Assembly (NCBI GenBank): GCA_016703005.1
Contig: JADJCX010000035.1
Location: forward strand, 87,256-151,255
Source: Flavobacteriales bacterium
GTDB lineage: Bacteria; Bacteroidota; Bacteroidia; Flavobacteriales_F; PHOS-HE28
Length of the DNA stretch: 64,000 bases
Reading direction: 5' to 3'
Below, one piece after another: positions 47,678 through 57,658 of this stretch (within the stretch, counting starts at the first letter, position 1; each line of letters opens with the position of its first letter). A model generated the notes under the pieces. It worked only from the letters and a program-made list of their open reading frames with translations, was not told where the DNA came from and searched no databases. A program made the position numbers and the translations under genes.

Positions 47678-49197
47678 GAAGCGCGGCCATCTTCGCAGCG
47701 TTCATTTTTGCGCTTAGTGCTCAGGCGCAGCTGCTCACTGCGCAGGGTGTGGGCATCACGGTGAACAACGGCGCGCAGCTCACCGTGCAAGGCGACGTCC
47801 TCGCGACTTCCGGCGCCTCCATCGACAACACCGGTACGATCGACCTCACCGGCGACTTCACTAACAACAGTGGCAACGATCTCTTCGGTTCGTCGCAAGG
47901 CACGGTGCTGCTGAACGGTGGGTCGCAATCTGTTGGTGGCAGTTCGGTCACGTTGTTCAACAACCTGTCGCTGCTCGGCGGACCGATCACCCTCACACAG
48001 GACATCAGCACTGGCGGCTATCGAGGAATGAGAGGTGTGCTTTCGCTCGCGTCGTCGCAGTTGTTCTTGAATACGAAGAAGCTCTATGTGCTCAACCCGG
48101 CGCCGGGCGCGATCACGCGCACAACGGGTTACCTCGTCAGCGAAACCGATCCGCTGGCGGGTTATGGCGAAGTGCAGTGGTTCATCGGAGCCAGTGCACC
48201 GGGCAGCTACGTGATCCCGTTCGGCAATGATGTTACGAACGACTACCTGCCACTGATCTTCGGCATTACGGCACCCGGCTCCGGAGGAAGTGGGTCCATC
48301 ACCTGCAGTACATATCCCACCGATCCATTCGCTGCGCCGAACAACCGTCCGCTGCCAATGGGACTTACCGCGCTCACCGACATGGGCGGCACGGAGAACG
48401 CGCAGAATGTGGTGGATCGTTTCTGGCCGATGCGCACGGATGACTACAGCATACCGCCCACGGCCACCATCACCTTCACGTACCGTGATGGCGAATGGAA
48501 CACCGGAACGAACACGATCATCGAGAGCACGCTGCAAGCGCAACGCTGGGACGGCATTTGGAGCAACCCACCGATGGGCGGCGTGAACACCGTAGCGAAT
48601 ACGGTCGCTACACCACCGGTGAATTTGTTCGCGCAAGTATGGGCGCTGACGCAGGGCTTTACGCCGTTGCCGGTGGAATTACTCGCGTTCACCGGAGAAC
48701 GGATGACCGAACGCGATGTGCTACTGACGTGGAGCACCGCGAGCGAGCACAACAACGAAGGCTTTGAAGTGTGGCGAATGATCGAAGGCCAGGATGCGTT
48801 CGTGCCAGTGGGATGGGTGGATGGCGCTGGAGAAAGCCAGAGCACATTGGTGTACACACTTGTCGACATCAACCCCACTGACCGCATCAGCTACTATCGA
48901 CTGAAGCAAGTTGACCACGATGGGGTCTTCACGTGGAGCGATGTTGTCGCCGTGAAAGGAACGGAAGCACGCCAAGCCGTCGTGCTTTTCCCGAATCCGG
49001 CGACCGGTTCGTTCACCATCGAGGGTGTCGGATCGGAAGTTGTGGGTGTGGATCTTCTCGATGCGGCCGGTCGTTCCGTGAAGCATTGGAGAACGGCAGG
49101 GGTGTGCGGGATCGCCGATGTTCCACCGGGCGCATACACGGTGTCCATTGAACAGGCCGACGGTGATCGTATCGTGGAGCGGCTCATCGTGCGGTAG
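47674..49197 (+). CDS. Surface protein with T9SS type A sorting domain
   Basis: A 507-residue secreted protein: signal peptide MRSAAIFAAFIFALSAQA, a beta-helix-like N-terminal region (ITVNNGAQLTVQGDVLATSG, IDNTGTIDLTGDFTNNSG), a middle domain with FWPMRTDDYSIPPTATITFT, a PVELLAFTGERMTERDVLLT segment with WSTASEHNNEGFEVWR typical of many T9SS cargo, and a CTD VVLFPNPATGSFTIEGVG ... GAYTVSIEQADGDRIVERL ending IVR. Its ATG overlaps the adhesin stop (ATGA). The HK gene follows after 23 bp. Confidence 0.85.
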   Translation: MRSAAIFAAFIFALSAQAQLLTAQGVGITVNNGAQLTVQGDVLATSGASIDNTGTIDLTGDFTNNSGNDLFGSSQGTVLLNGGSQSVGGSSVTLFNNLSLLGGPITLTQDISTGGYRGMRGVLSLASSQLFLNTKKLYVLNPAPGAITRTTGYLVSETDPLAGYGEVQWFIGASAPGSYVIPFGNDVTNDYLPLIFGITAPGSGGSGSITCSTYPTDPFAAPNNRPLPMGLTALTDMGGTENAQNVVDRFWPMRTDDYSIPPTATITFTYRDGEWNTGTNTIIESTLQAQRWDGIWSNPPMGGVNTVANTVATPPVNLFAQVWALTQGFTPLPVELLAFTGERMTERDVLLTWSTASEHNNEGFEVWRMIEGQDAFVPVGWVDGAGESQSTLVYTLVDINPTDRISYYRLKQVDHDGVFTWSDVVAVKGTEARQAVVLFPNPATGSFTIEGVGSEVVGVDLLDAAGRSVKHWRTAGVCGIADVPPGAYTVSIEQADGDRIVERLIVR

Positions 49198-49220
49198 GAA
49201 CGATCTTCCGATCTTGCGGC

Positions 49221-51005
49221 ATGCGCGCGCTGCTGGTTGCATGGCTTCTTTCCCTTTCTACCGCATTGCACGGACAGGTCGACAGTCTCGTACGGCTGCT
49301 GCCCACGCTTCCCCCGGACACGTCGCGGCTTAGCGCCCTTACCGGGATCATCAAGGAGCTCGTCTTCACCGATCCCGATAGTGCGTTGGTCTTCGTGGGC
49401 GATTTCACCGTTCTCGCCGAGCGCGGCGGCACCACTCTGCACAAGGCCAAGGCACACAACCTTGCTGGTATGTGTTACAGCGTGAAGAGCGAATACGGCA
49501 CCGCGCTTCCGCACTACCAAGCCGCGTTGGACGGTTTCGAAAAAGCCGGGGACGATTGGTACGTGGCCATGCTGCACAACAACATCGGCTCCGTTCACAA
49601 AGAGGAGAACCGCTTGGACATGGCCGAGCGGGAGATCACCGCTGCGTTACGCGGGTTCACCGAATTGCAGGACACGTTGTGGACCGCGATCATGCTGAAC
49701 AACTTGGCCAACATTTTCCGTGCTCGTGAACTTCCCGATAGTGCTGCCGCTTACTACGACCGCGCGGTAAAGCTCCTTGTCGGCATCAATGCTGCAGAGC
49801 ACGCGGCTTCCATCCGCTACAACCAAGGCACTATAGAAGGGGACCGCGGACGGCACCACGAGGCCATACCGCTGTACCGCGACGCCTTGCGCATACTCGG
49901 TGATCGGCCCGAGGACCATCTGCGCAGCATGGTGCTCACGGAGATCGGGCTTTCATCGTTGGCAATAGGGGATCTGGAAGAGTGCCGTATGCCCTTGGTT
50001 GACGCGCTGGCCATCACCATTGCCGGTGGGTTCAAGAAGCAGCGGGCCTCAGTGCACCGAGCCCTCGCGGAGTACTACGAGCGCATCGGGCAGCTGGACA
50101 GCGCACTGGCACAGCAACGGGCCTTCACGCAATGGAACGACAGTGTGTACAGCGAAGAGAAAAGCGCACAGATCAACGAACTGCAGGAGAAGTACGACAG
50201 TGGTAAGAAGGATGTGCTCCTGGCAGAGAATAAAGCGCAGCTGGAACGCCGGTCCATCATCATCAAGGCGATCGGTGCCGGTGCGCTCATGTTGTTGTTG
50301 GCCGCGCTGTTCGCCTTCCGCGCGTATCGGCTAAAACGCAGGGGCGAAGCCGAGTTGGCCAAGAAGAACGCCATCATCGAGTCCCAGCTAAAGGAGAAAG
50401 AACTATTGGTCCGCGAGATCCACCACCGCGTGAAGAACAACTTGCAGACAGTGAGCAGTTTGCTCAGCATCCAAGGTCGCGGCATCACCGACGAGAAGGC
50501 GAAGGAGGCTGTAAACGATAGCCGCCTACGGGTGAAGAGCATGGCACTGATCCACCAGGACCTCTACCGCGAGGGCGACATCACCGGGGTGCGCATGAAG
50601 GAGTATGTGGAAAAGCTCGTGACCAGTCTCGTGACGAGTTATGCGTTGGGCGAGCGCGTTCGGACCGTTGTTGAGGTGGAGGACATCGCGCTGGACGTGG
50701 ATACCGCCGTGCCCATCGGCCTCATCTTGAACGAACTGGTGACGAACGCGCTGAAGTATGCATGGCCCGACGAACGCACGGGCGTGCTCGCTGTGAAACT
50801 GGAACGGGAGGCGGAATTCCTGTTCATGCACATAGCGGATGATGGCGTGGGATCCGATACCCTTGCCGATGAAGGTTCCACCGGATTCGGCCTGAACATG
50901 GTGAAGACATTCGCATCCAAGCTGAAGGCCGAATGGGAGATCGAGCAGGACGCTGAAGGCACAGCGGTGGGCTTGTCCATCCGGAATTTCAAACTTGCAC
51001 ACTGA
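49221..51005 (+). CDS. TPR-containing sensor histidine kinase (HisKA_2 type)
   Basis: A 594-residue sensor: signal-like start MRALLVAWLLSLSTALHGQ, periplasmic TPR repeats (GTALPHYQAALDGFEKAG, AAYYDRAVKLLVGINAAEHA, HEAIPLYRDALRILGDRP), one membrane helix (IIIKAIGAGALMLLLAALFA), a short coiled segment, then a HisKA_2 dimerisation domain with the phospho-acceptor His at about residue 401 (REIHHRVKNNLQTVSSLLSI) and an ATPase domain (LILNELVTNALKYAWPD, HIADDGVGSD, STGFGLNMVKTFA). There is no receiver. It abuts the LytTR regulator gene, stop directly followed by ATG. It resembles the hybrid kinase at 42.9-45.6 kb in its sensor layout but belongs to a different kinase class. Confidence 0.92.
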   Translation: MRALLVAWLLSLSTALHGQVDSLVRLLPTLPPDTSRLSALTGIIKELVFTDPDSALVFVGDFTVLAERGGTTLHKAKAHNLAGMCYSVKSEYGTALPHYQAALDGFEKAGDDWYVAMLHNNIGSVHKEENRLDMAEREITAALRGFTELQDTLWTAIMLNNLANIFRARELPDSAAAYYDRAVKLLVGINAAEHAASIRYNQGTIEGDRGRHHEAIPLYRDALRILGDRPEDHLRSMVLTEIGLSSLAIGDLEECRMPLVDALAITIAGGFKKQRASVHRALAEYYERIGQLDSALAQQRAFTQWNDSVYSEEKSAQINELQEKYDSGKKDVLLAENKAQLERRSIIIKAIGAGALMLLLAALFAFRAYRLKRRGEAELAKKNAIIESQLKEKELLVREIHHRVKNNLQTVSSLLSIQGRGITDEKAKEAVNDSRLRVKSMALIHQDLYREGDITGVRMKEYVEKLVTSLVTSYALGERVRTVVEVEDIALDVDTAVPIGLILNELVTNALKYAWPDERTGVLAVKLEREAEFLFMHIADDGVGSDTLADEGSTGFGLNMVKTFASKLKAEWEIEQDAEGTAVGLSIRNFKLAH

Positions 51006-51746
51006 ATGGCTCAGGTCCGCATCCTCATCTTGGAAGACGAGCCGTTGATCGCACTGGATCTGCGTGCGCACCTTGAGGAACTCGGCTACGAGGTGAGCGG
51101 CGCTTGCGACAACGCCCTCGATGCCATGGCGGAGATCGTGGAGCGAAAGCCCGACCTGCTGCTGCTCGACATCAACCTCGGTGATGGCGCCGACGGCGTG
51201 CAGCTGGCGGAGAAGGTGAAAGCCAAGCACCGCATTCCGTTCATCTTCGTCACGAGCCATAGCGACAAGGCCACGCTGGAGCGTGTGAAACCGTTGCGCC
51301 CCGCGGGCTTCATCATCAAACCCTTCGACGAGAACGACCTGCGCACGCAGATCGAATTGGCACTGGCGCGTTACGCCAGCGATGTGGAAGCCACCGTTGC
51401 GCCCACCGATGCGCAGCGTAACGACTTCGTCATCGCCGACAGCATTTTCATCCGCGATAAAGGGAAGTTGGTGAAAGTCCCGCTCGATGACATCCATTAC
51501 GCCGAAGCCGACGATAACTACGTAACGCTGCATACGCCTTCGCGCAAGTATGTGATCACCAGCACGCTCGGTGCCGTGGAAGAGAAGCTCAAGAGCCCGC
51601 ATCACCTGCGCATCCACCGTAGCTACCTCGTGGACCTGCGGAAGATCACGGCGGTGGAAGAGGGCTACGTGCGCATCGGCAAGGAGAACATCCCTGTGGG
51701 CAAGACGCACAAGGAGGCGCTGATGGCACGGATCCGAACGCTGTAG
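51006..51746 (+). CDS. LytTR-family response regulator
   Basis: A 246-residue response regulator: receiver with EDEP acidic pocket, phospho-acceptor Asp55 in LLLLDINLGDGADGV, FVTSHSDKAT and IIKPFDENDL, and a C-terminal LytTR domain from about residue 150 (IRDKGKLVKVPLDDIHYAEA ... LRIHRSYLVDLRKITAVEEG). No bases separate it from the kinase stop. Probably the cognate partner of that kinase and regulator of nearby surface genes. Confidence 0.92.
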   Translation: MAQVRILILEDEPLIALDLRAHLEELGYEVSGACDNALDAMAEIVERKPDLLLLDINLGDGADGVQLAEKVKAKHRIPFIFVTSHSDKATLERVKPLRPAGFIIKPFDENDLRTQIELALARYASDVEATVAPTDAQRNDFVIADSIFIRDKGKLVKVPLDDIHYAEADDNYVTLHTPSRKYVITSTLGAVEEKLKSPHHLRIHRSYLVDLRKITAVEEGYVRIGKENIPVGKTHKEALMARIRTL

Positions 51747-51836
51747 CCGTTCACCCATCGCATCCGTGCGTTCACCCGATCGGTGTGCCATTGGCGTCGC
51801 CGATGGCGCACGTTCGTTGCACCAACGCCCACCATC

Positions 51837-53138
51837 ATGCGCACCCGTGCAGCCCTGCTTATCGCCGCCATCAGCCTCTCTGTCATAGCGGTGCACGCCC
51901 AACCGAGCGATGCCCAGGTGCTGAAGGACATCAGCTGGCCGGGTGTGATCAAGAAGGAGCTGCGGCCTGGCACCATCAAGAAGGTGTGGAGCGATGCCAA
52001 TAGCCAGTACTACTGGGATCGCGCTTGCGTGGTGTGGCGCAATGCGAACATCGCTGAATACCCGAACGCGATGCTGGAGGTCGGTGGCTTCGCGCGCTAC
52101 AGCTATGTCACCAACACATACCAGGACTTCCTCACCACCTACAACACGTACACCGGCATTCCTGCGCCGAGCAACGAGGAGATCATGGGCATGCTGCGCG
52201 GCAACCTGCGCGGCGTGCTGGGCGATTACAAGTTCGAGAACATCGTGGGCGAGTTGCACTACCTGCGCTTCCCGGAGAACAACGGGCCCACGTGGGAAAG
52301 CCCCACGCACCTCACGGTTCCGGTGGAAGTCGAATATGAACGCAAGGAAGGACCGACCTGGACCGTGGTGTACGCGGACCGCTTGCGTGTCCATTTCTAC
52401 CGCGATGCGATCAACGCGCCATGGAAGGAACAGCTGGTGAACGAAGAGCTCGAGAGCACGCGCGGCACCCGCAAGGACTATGCGGAATGGGAACTGAAGA
52501 AGATACCGACGCTCGGAAGTATCGCATCGGAGCGTAGCGCACAAGCAGCCGCGGCAGCGTTGCCCACGGTGGAGGTACCGGCCTTCGCCACCGATCGCGA
52601 GGCCATGCAGTACACGGTTGAGGTCTTGCGCACCGGCGATGAGCAGCGGATCCGCGCGTACCTGATGAAGGTGCTCTCGGCCGGTTGGTTCGTGGAAGGC
52701 AGTAGCACGCAACTGACCACACAAGCGCAAGGCTGGCTGGAGGGCATCATCCAGGTGTGTGCGAAGAGCCAGATGAACTGGGGCGAGCAATACTGCGCCC
52801 GCCCGGAGGAGAAGGAGTACTACAACAACCAGTTCTCCCTTTGGAACAAGGTGAAGGACAAGGCCAGCCGTTTCGTGTGGGAACGTGGCGGCACCACCTG
52901 GAAGAACGGCCAGCAGGTGGGCGGCAGCTGGAAGCTGAACACCATCGAGGTGTACATCCATGTGAACGAGAACGACATCGCGCGCTTGCGCAGCTACGAG
53001 CCGGGCTATCTCTGCAAGGAGGAAGGCGGCGAAGGGCAACTTGGCGGCGCGACCTCCAGTGGAAGCCAACAACCCACCAACAATGGTACTTTGCTCAACA
53101 AGGGCAAGGGCCTGCTGAACAAACTCAACACCCCATGA
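51837..53138 (+). CDS. Exported protein of unknown function, coupled to a T9SS gene
   Basis: A 433-residue exported protein I do not recognise. Signal peptide MRTRAALLIAAISLSVIAVH; charged, mixed alpha/beta body with ISWPGVIKKELRPGTIKKVW, TYQDFLTTYNTYTGIPAPSN, FENIVGELHYLRFPENNG, ending in a Gln/Asn/Gly-rich tail GKGLLNKLNTP. Cysteines are few (VCAKSQMNWGEQYC pair). No CTD or membrane helix beyond the signal. The stop overlaps the ATG of the beta-helix T9SS gene. It lies 90 bp downstream of the LytTR regulator. ATG 51837 chosen as start of the signal peptide. Confidence 0.7.
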   Translation: MRTRAALLIAAISLSVIAVHAQPSDAQVLKDISWPGVIKKELRPGTIKKVWSDANSQYYWDRACVVWRNANIAEYPNAMLEVGGFARYSYVTNTYQDFLTTYNTYTGIPAPSNEEIMGMLRGNLRGVLGDYKFENIVGELHYLRFPENNGPTWESPTHLTVPVEVEYERKEGPTWTVVYADRLRVHFYRDAINAPWKEQLVNEELESTRGTRKDYAEWELKKIPTLGSIASERSAQAAAAALPTVEVPAFATDREAMQYTVEVLRTGDEQRIRAYLMKVLSAGWFVEGSSTQLTTQAQGWLEGIIQVCAKSQMNWGEQYCARPEEKEYYNNQFSLWNKVKDKASRFVWERGGTTWKNGQQVGGSWKLNTIEVYIHVNENDIARLRSYEPGYLCKEEGGEGQLGGATSSGSQQPTNNGTLLNKGKGLLNKLNTP

Positions 53139-54980
53139 AACACTTCGCCGCTCTCCTCGCACTCCTCGGCGCACCGCTCCTCACGGTAGCGCAACTCACC
53201 GGCACCAAGACCATCGGTGGGGCCAACCCCGATTACGCAACCATCACGGCGGCCGTCACCGCACTGATGAACCAAGGGGCATCGGGCAACGTCACCTTCA
53301 ACATCCGTCCCGGCACGTACACTGGACAGTATGATCTGACTGCCATCAGTGGCACGCCCGGGTTCATCACCTTCAAGAGCGAAACGAACGATGCCGATGA
53401 CGTGATCTTGGAGTACGAGGCCGCCGGATCCACGGACAACTTCCTCTTCAGGCTCGATGGCACCGACGGTGTGGTGTTCCAAGCGCTCACCTTCAGGCCT
53501 ACGGACACCTGGTTCGCGCGGGTGCTGCACTTCTTCAACGACTGCGCGATCGTCAGCATTCAGCAATGCGTGTTCGAGGGTAGCACAGAGCCCAACCAGA
53601 ACAGTGGCTTCGAGCGTAACATCATCCACTGCGACCAGAACGTGATCGGCACCGTGGACAACCCGCAGGACGTGATGATCAGCGACAACATCTTCCGCAA
53701 CGGCTACGCGGCCATGGAACTCGACTTCGAAGGGTTCGGCGGCGCTCGCTCGCAAGGCCTCATCATCACGGACAATGTGTTCGAAGACCAATACGCCACC
53801 TGCATCACCGTGTACAACGCCATTGGGCAGATCGGCGACAACCTGATCCGCACAACGCAGGGCATTTGGTACACCGGCATCCGCACCAACTTCTTCGATG
53901 GCGGCAGCCAGATCCGCCGCAACCGGATCGAAGCGTACGCCACCACCGGCGGCTGCACCGGTATTGAATGCGGGAACACACAAAGCACCACTGGCAACAT
54001 GATCAGCAACAACATGATCTACTGCAGCGCGCCCGGTGATGTGTGGGGCCTGGCGGTGTACAACCTGTGGGACATGAAGGTCGTGCACAACAGCGTGCTC
54101 GTGGCCGAGGGCAACCAGTTCCAGAGTTACGCCTTCTACCACCTGAGCAATTTTGCCGATGGGCAGGATGCCTTGGTGCGCAACAACATCTTCGCGAACA
54201 ATGCCGGGGGCCTTGCATACAACGTGAACGTGGCGGGCAACGTGGCCACTGAAGACCACAACTGCCTCTTCACCACGGGCAGCACGCTGAGCAGTGTGGC
54301 AGGCAACACCTACGCCACCGCTGCTGCACACCAGGCCGGGACCGGTCAGGGAACGGGCGATACGGACGTGGACCCCGTGTTCCCCGTGCAGCCGGATCTG
54401 CATCTGGCGAATTGCGTGAGCGACCTCAACGGAGCATACTACTTCGTAGTGGCTGCCGACATCGATGGCGATGCGCGCGGCAACCCCGTGTGCGACATGG
54501 GTGCCGATGAATACAATGGGGTGGGTGTCATTGCCGCACCCGCGATCACCGTTCCCGTGGACGACCTGCCCTATGCGCTCGGCTTGAACGCCACGTTCAG
54601 CAACTACAACTGGAGCACCGGCGCCACCACGCCCACCACGCTCATCACCAGCGGCGGCACATATACCTGCGATGTGCTCGATGCCAATGGCTGCCTGTAC
54701 ACTGTGAGCATTACGGTGAACATCGACTTCAGCACGAGTGTGTCCGGAACCCCGGCGAACGAGGTATTGCTGTTTCCAATTCCGGCCATGGAGGTGTTGA
54801 CCGCCACCGGGCTTCAGGCAGGGGTGCGCTATGAAGTGTTCGATGCACAGGGCAGGATCGTCCTTGAAGGCACGGCCGCGCCGATCACTGATCGACGTTC
54901 GCACTTTGCGACCGGGCATGCACCTGCTGCGTTGGGCTGATGTCGTCGGCGTGCGCACCGTGCACTTCGTGAAGCAGTAG
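53135..54980 (+). pseudogene. Right-handed beta-helix protein with T9SS sorting domain, frameshift near the end
   Basis: Secreted protein of ~614 residues: signal peptide MKHFAALLALLGAPLLTVAQ, a YATITAAVTALMNQGASGNV start typical of parallel beta-helix surface proteins, repeated short coils with Asn ladders (NPQDVMISDNIFRNGYAAME, GLIITDNVFEDQYATCITVY, LVRNNIFANNAGGLAYNVNV), a bridging domain, and a type A CTD EVLLFPIPAMEVLTATGLQ ... IVLEG. The last ~30 residues (IDVRTLRPGMHLLRWADVV ... VHFVKQ) are in another frame after about 54890. The unrepaired frame stops at 54940. Possible carbohydrate-binding or lyase activity cannot be judged. Overlaps the preceding gene by 4 bp. Confidence 0.8.
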
Positions 54981-55058
54981 GGCAGCGCGGGCCGTACTTC
55001 ACAATACGCTCCGACCTTTCCGTCGCGCATCCCTTCCTTTGGGCCAACCAATAGCCCC

Positions 55059-55547
55059 ATGGACCTACAGAACGGACTCTTTGTGAAGATGGCGGTCGAC
55101 GCATGGACCAAGGAGCTGAACGCCACCGGCGCCCTGCTGGAGAAGCTCTCCGACGAACAGTTGATGCGCGAGATCGTACCAGGGCGCAACAGGGGCATCT
55201 ACCTCGTTGGGCACTTGATCGCGGAACATGACCTGCTGATGCCGCTGCTCCGGTTCCAAGCCGCGCTTCATCCGGAACTGAAGCAGCCGTTCATCGATGC
55301 ACCGGACCGTGCGATCGCCGAGCTGCCTTCGTTATCGCAGCTCCGCGAGCAGTGGAGAACGGTGAACGACACATTGATGCAACACATAGTGCGACTTCCG
55401 GCGGATGAGTGGTTCACGCGCCATGCGAACATTTCGGAGGAGGACTTCCCGAAGGAGCCGCACCGCAACCGGTTGAACGTGCTGTTGAGCCGCACGAGCC
55501 ACTTGGCGTACCACCGCGGGCAATTGGTGTTGTTGGCCAACAAGTAG
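55059..55547 (+). CDS. DinB-family protein
   Basis: A 162-residue four-helix-bundle protein of the DinB/YfiT superfamily. The three metal-binding His candidates lie in GHLIAEHDLL and LSRTSHLAYHRGQLVLL. Members are metal-dependent transferases for thiols or similar small molecules, but the substrate is rarely predictable. Intact, cytosolic, monocistronic by context: 78 bp from the preceding gene, 39 bp to the DUF2071 gene. Confidence 0.85.
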   Translation: MDLQNGLFVKMAVDAWTKELNATGALLEKLSDEQLMREIVPGRNRGIYLVGHLIAEHDLLMPLLRFQAALHPELKQPFIDAPDRAIAELPSLSQLREQWRTVNDTLMQHIVRLPADEWFTRHANISEEDFPKEPHRNRLNVLLSRTSHLAYHRGQLVLLANK

Positions 55548-55585
55548 GGTCCATCTATCCGAACATCCCCATTTCTCCCAACGAC

Positions 55586-56282
55586 ATACTGAGCCGAACG
55601 GACCACCGGCCCTGGCCGTTGCCGCAGGGTAGTTGGCGCTTCTACCAGGAATGGAACGACGCCGTCTTCCTGCATTGGAAGGTGGACCCAAGCGTCTTGA
55701 GAGCATTCGTGCCTGCACAGTTAGAGCTCGACATTCACGAAGGCGCGGCGTGGGTATCAATCGTCGCCTTCACCATGCAGCGGATCAGGCCGAGGGAACT
55801 GCCCGCATTTGCGCCACTCTCCAATTTCCACGAAGTGAACGTGCGCACATACGTGCGGCACAAGGACAAGTTCGGCGTGTACTTCCTGAGCATCGAGGCC
55901 GGAAGCCATGTCGCATGCATGCTGGCACGAAGACTCCAGTGCTGCCGTACCGCCATGCGCTCATCTCGCGGTCGAAGGGTGCCTCCGGTCGTCGTCCTTT
56001 CATGGTGAAACGCTCGAATTGCGCTTTCGTGCGGGTACGCGTATGACAGTGAAGTCTGATCGTGATTGCTGGCTTACTGAGCGTTATGCGCTCTTCCAGA
56101 ACGCTGAAGGGTCCATGATGCGCTATGAGACACACCACGACGAGTGGCCGCTCCATACGTGCGAGTTGCTCGAATGGCGCAGGGAACAACCTCGATGGCC
56201 TGGGCTGCTTGGTGCATCGCCCGATGCCGTGCACTATTCACCGGGCGTTGCTGTGCTGGCTTGGGAAGCACAGACCTGCTAG
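55586..56282 (+). pseudogene. DUF2071 (YqjF-like) protein, frameshifted
   Basis: A ~232-residue soluble protein of the DUF2071 family, which folds like acetoacetate decarboxylase. The N-terminal part is WRFYQEWNDAVFLHWKVDPS, FVPAQLELDIHEGAAWVSIV, AFTMQRIRPRELP, NFHEVNVRTYVRHKDKFGVY. It breaks near 55940-55990 and resumes with FHGETLELRFRAGTRMTVKS, WLTERYALFQNAEGSMMRYE to HYSPGVAVLAWEAQTC. No good ATG is visible in frame; an ATA stands at the expected start, so the 5' boundary is approximate. Confidence 0.65.
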
Positions 56283-56310
56283 ATCGTGACGCTGGCCACA
56301 CGTCGCCTCT

Positions 56311-56400
56311 CTCTTCGACGCGTGGCCAAGAAGACCATCTCCGGGCCACTTTGCCCGCGCTCCCGAAAGAAGTGACCACTTCTTCCTTGTACCAGAATAG
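56311..56400 (+). other. Promoter-plus-start cassette, copy 1
   Basis: TCTCTTCG, five bases, then GTG at 56322 giving VAKKTISG. After a one-base shift the frame reads GHFARAPERSDHFFLVPE and stops at 56400. The layout and ~20 bases around the start closely match 60836-60870. The 192-bp gap 56283-56474 holds only this. Confidence 0.4.
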
Positions 56401-56474
56401 ACTGCGAGTCCTCTGGTCCGGAGCGTATGGTGCAACAACAGGTCCGCCCCGAATAACTTGGTCCGCGAAACCGC

Positions 56475-57657
56475 ATGTTATTTTCCTGTGACCGCGTCCC
56501 GGACCTCCGGCTCAGCTTGAACGAATCGTTGCACATGGTGCACCGCGAGGACTGGAACACCGTGGCCCGTGGTGCCAGTGTGTCCTGCAATACGCATCAC
56601 CTGCTGGCCTTGGAAGACCGCATGGATGCGGGCACGGAATTCCGCTACGCATCTACTACAGCAAAGAGAACCGACCGGTGGGGATCGCTTGTTTCCAAGT
56701 GGTTGATCTGGAAGACCGAGGCAGTACGTACGGCGATAAGCTCTGCCGCTTGGGCAAGCGCGTGGGCAGTCACCTGTTCGAGGATCGGCGGGTACGCTGC
56801 CTCGTGGCGGGCAACGTGTTCCATGCCGGCGATCACGGCAGCCACTTCGTGGATGGCATCGGCATGGAACAGCGGATAGCCACAGTGGCCGACACGCTCC
56901 TTCGGTTGGAGAAAGGCGATCCATTCCCCACCAAGGCCAGTGCGCTGGTGGTAAAGGACATCGTGCCGCCTTCCTCCAACACTACACCCCCAGGCCCACC
57001 CAAGGGCTACCACCTCATGCGCACGGATGTGAACATGGTGATGGCGGTGGATCCATCGTGGAAGTCGCTCGATGACTACCAAGCCGCGTTGACCGCGAAA
57101 GCACGCACGCGGTTGAAGAACGTGATGAAACGCTCCGAAGCATTGAGGTGCGCGTGCTCGATGCAGCGGCGATCGAACCCCACTCGGACCGATTGCAAGT
57201 GCTGTTCGACAACGTCCTCGCCCGTTCGCCCTTCATCATGGGTCGCTTGAACATGGCCGTGTATGCCGACTGGAAACGGCAGATGGGCGAAGCACTGCGG
57301 TTCCTCGCCTACGAATTGAATGGCGTACTCATCGGATTCAGCTCAGCGTTCCTCCATGGCAACACGCTCGACGCGCATTACGTGGGCTTGGACCACGAGC
57401 ACAACGAGCGCCACGCGGTGTACCAGCGCATGTTGGTGGATCACCTTGTATGTGGTATCCAGCAGCAAGCCTCAAGCATCATTTTCGGGCGCACGGCCGA
57501 GCAAGCGAAGAGCAACCTGGGCGCGGTACCGGAGGACATGTACTTCCTCGTGCGCCACCGCAACGCCATGGCCAACAAGCCGATCGGTCCGTTGCTGCGC
57601 AGCGTGCAACCGGCGGAGTTCGAACTGCGCAACCCGTTCAAGCGCGCTACGGCCTGA
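56475..57657 (+). pseudogene. GNAT-like (peptidoglycan/FemAB-like) acyltransferase, frameshifted
   Basis: A ~393-residue predicted acyltransferase. The N-terminal part carries SLNESLHMVHREDWNTVARG, then in another frame NRPVGIACFQVVDLEDRGST-like strand and KGYHLMRTDVNMVMAVDPSW. After a further shift near 57150 comes the intact C-terminal GNAT-like domain (SPFIMGRLNMAVYADWKRQM, FLAYELNGVLIGFSSAFLHG, LDAHYVGLDHEHNERHAVYQ, GRTAEQAKSNLGAVPEDMYF). The last part resembles the BioF2-like/FemAB group that moves acyl or aminoacyl groups. At least two indels; the start is uncertain. It ends 1 bp before the next ATG. Confidence 0.6.
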
Positions 57658-57658
57658 C

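Noticed and set aside
50526..53174. Antisense open frame of 882 codons
   Set aside because: It lies opposite three convincing plus-strand genes; its translation is low-complexity Val/His/Ala-rich with no domain. Long antisense frames are expected in high-GC coding DNA.
53006..55198. Antisense open frame of 730 codons
   Set aside because: Fully opposite the beta-helix T9SS gene, with no signal, motif or plausible composition.
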